From NCBI GenBank assembly GCA_017882655.1, contig JADGPB010000160.1, positions 1 to 6,085 of the forward strand: 6,085 nucleotides of DNA, given 5' to 3'. Source of the DNA: Propionibacteriales bacterium (lineage in GTDB: Bacteria > Actinomycetota > Actinomycetes > Propionibacteriales > Propionibacteriaceae). The notes under the pieces are model-generated. The model was not told the DNA's origin, did no database searches, and saw only the letters and a list, made by a program, of their open reading frames with translations. Both the position numbers and the translations under genes were made by a program. Of the stretch, positions 4,700 through 6,085 are shown in pieces (within the stretch, counting starts at the first letter, position 1; each line of letters opens with the position of its first letter).

Positions 4700-6085
4700 T
4701 CACCAGATCCGACGGGTTCCGTCGCGGCCCAGCATCAGTGAGCCGGACGTGCCGCGGATCTCGATCTTGTCGGCGTCGAAGGGCGCTTGGACCCAGCCGG
4801 AGTCGTAGCGGCCGTAGTCCGACGCCAGCCGTTGGCCGTCCTTCCGGAGCCTGCCTCGGGCGAGCGTGTACACGGCATCGGGCGTTGTCACGTCGAGCTT
4901 CGCGCCCGAGAGGACCACGGTGCAGAGCGACAGCCAGGAGCTGAACCTGTCCAGCGACTCGTGCTCGGCCAGCTCGGCGCAGATGACGACCCAACCGGTC
5001 ACGGCGCCGCCCTGGCGCAGGGCCTTGCCGGATTCGGCGACCAGCTCGGACGTCGCGAGCACGCCGACGAGCCCAGTCTCCTGTCGTACGGCCAGCCAGT
5101 GACTCCCCCGGGCGCACTCGTCGAGATCGTCGAACGGCACGTACAGGTGGCTGCCCTTGACCCGCTTCGCCTCGCCCCACCCGCGTCGGCCACGCGTGTC
5201 GTACACGGCAAGCAGGACCGGCCCGGCGGCTGCCACGTCCGGGTTGACGCCGTTGCCGACCCACGCCGACGGCGTCTTCTGCCGTGTCGGGTCGTCGACG
5301 ACCGGGCCACCCGGGTGCGTCGCGAAGATCGGCGCACCACCCGGCAGGAGGACGTGCCAGAGATGCTGCTGGTCGCCGAAGTGGCCAGGACGGTAGTGCT
5401 GGGCGCTGCTCAGCAGGTACGAGTCGGAGCGGGTCGTCGTGACATGCGCGCGCTCCAGCGCCGTGCCCGCCACGACCGGCTTCGCGAGGCGCATCGCAGT
5501 GGCGAGCAGGCCCCGCGGCACCCAGTCCAGCCCTTTCAGCGCGGAGAGGAAGGGGTTGGTCGCCATCCGCCACGCATCGAACGCGGTCATCGTCGTCCGT
5601 ACCGCGCCCGGGTTCACGAACGCCTCCATCGCCCACAGCAGCGCACCGGTGGACTCGGTGTCGTGGGGCGCGCCGTACAGGGACAGGGCGTCGGCGATGT
5701 CAAGACCGTGCCCAGACCGTACGGTCCGTGGTGCCGGGTCATGGGCGATCTCCCGGATCACGGACGGAACCTCGTAGCACCGCCGCAGGCAGAACACCAT
5801 CCCGATCCGGTTCCAGTCGGCGCAGACCTCGTCGTCGGTGAACGCGAGATCCACGATCGGCTGCATCTCCGAGCTCGCCGGATGCTTCTTCTGCGACTCG
5901 TACAGTCGGCCCGAGCTCGCGGCGAAGTGCCCCTCGAAGCGGTGCAGCGCGCAGTCGAGCAGGAGCAGGTCGAGCACGCCCGCAGCACGTTCGGCGATCT
6001 CCGGATCCGGCGCGTGGTCGACGAGCAGGCTCAGCGCCGCGACGTCCTCCTCGTAGTAGACCGGCGACAGCCACTCCGAGAAGCC
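4700..6085 (-). CDS. Heparinase/polysaccharide-lyase-like protein, C-terminal part (5' end outside window)
   Basis: 461 codons are seen and the frame is open to the right edge, where it reads GFSEWLSPVYYEED, so the GTG at 5977 is internal and the true start is beyond the window. The first ~180 residues are helical (for example LLLLDCALHRFEGHF, then SSGRLYE), like the end of an alpha/alpha-toroid domain. The rest is strand-rich: SSAQHYRPG at 226-234, GDQQHLWHVLLPGGAPIFA at 237-255, WVGNGVNPDVAAAGPVLLA at 275-293, VKGSHLYVPFDDLDE at 309-323, and a final small beta unit ending in GTSGSLMLGRDG. This toroid-then-beta-sandwich order is that of heparinase II/III and related polysaccharide lyases, and the SSAQ-DYR-like and QQH-W motifs recall uncharacterised bacterial members of that group. 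The catalytic residues cannot be assigned, so activity is not shown. It is the first visible gene of a minus-strand cluster with the 40-aa protein and the amidohydrolase. Location is uncertain because the N-terminus is missing. Confidence 0.7.
   Translation of the reverse strand, partial: GFSEWLSPVYYEEDVAALSLLVDHAPDPEIAERAAGVLDLLLLDCALHRFEGHFAASSGRLYESQKKHPASSEMQPIVDLAFTDDEVCADWNRIGMVFCLRRCYEVPSVIREIAHDPAPRTVRSGHGLDIADALSLYGAPHDTESTGALLWAMEAFVNPGAVRTTMTAFDAWRMATNPFLSALKGLDWVPRGLLATAMRLAKPVVAGTALERAHVTTTRSDSYLLSSAQHYRPGHFGDQQHLWHVLLPGGAPIFATHPGGPVVDDPTRQKTPSAWVGNGVNPDVAAAGPVLLAVYDTRGRRGWGEAKRVKGSHLYVPFDDLDECARGSHWLAVRQETGLVGVLATSELVAESGKALRQGGAVTGWVVICAELAEHESLDRFSSWLSLCTVVLSGAKLDVTTPDAVYTLARGRLRKDGQRLASDYGRYDSGWVQAPFDADKIEIRGTSGSLMLGRDGTRRIW

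Noticed and set aside
3944..4808. Long plus-strand frames (249 and 255 codons) opposite the amidohydrolase and small gene
   Set aside because: They are antisense to a clear M20 enzyme with all motifs, and their products are low-complexity Arg/Ser-rich sequence.
4677..5636. A 319-codon minus-strand frame inside the lyase-like gene
   Set aside because: It is a +1/+2 shadow rich in Arg, Gly and Pro; the overlapping frame gives a coherent protein and stays open to the window edge.
5977..5979. GTG at 5977 as the start of the lyase-like gene
   Set aside because: The frame continues without a stop to 6085 and the extra 36 residues are coherent (SEWLSPVYYEEDVAAL), so the start lies outside the window.

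Overview
The window comes from a high-GC Gram-positive bacterium of the Actinomycetota. The evidence is the strong G/C bias at third codon positions in every gene, the DUF5318–class A penicillin-binding protein gene pair known from mycobacteria (Rv0049–ponA1/Rv0050), GTG starts, overlapping genes, and a tRNA without an encoded CCA end. Base composition and gene style would fit the Nocardioidaceae/Kribbella side of the phylum, but that is inference only.

Layout: (1) 1–1438, minus strand: a DUF5318 zinc-ribbon-like protein followed, with an 8-nt overlap, by the N-terminal 342 residues of a class A penicillin-binding protein (GT51 transglycosylase) that runs off the left edge. (2) 1439–1569: a divergent intergenic region with candidate -10 elements in both directions. 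(3) 1570–1642, plus strand: tRNA-Ala(TGC), showing the diagnostic G3:U70 pair. (4) 1797–3045, plus strand: two genes one base apart. Their products share a domain that resembles the roadblock/LC7 fold; the first also carries a long acidic/proline-rich and basic N-terminal part. (5) 3046–3277: a convergent intergenic region of 232 bases with two strong inverted repeats, a GC-only hairpin and a less GC-rich nested dyad. (6) 3278–6085, minus strand: a compact three-gene cluster in transcription order: a large protein resembling heparinase/polysaccharide-lyase-like proteins (5' end outside the window), an unlisted 40-residue single-pass membrane protein, and an M20-family amidohydrolase whose ATG overlaps the stop of the small gene (ATGA).

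How the parts fit: the left unit is cell-wall synthesis (septal or elongation peptidoglycan polymerisation) with its conserved small partner. The right unit looks like a degradative module in which a polysaccharide-lyase-like protein and an amidohydrolase are co-expressed; the substrate cannot be told from the sequence. The central pair has no recognised pathway here: no GTPase or histidine kinase of the conservon type lies next to it. I see no mobile element, CRISPR array or defence system. The least explained items are the tandem roadblock-like pair, the 40-aa membrane protein coupled to the amidohydrolase, and the nested palindrome at 3181–3216.
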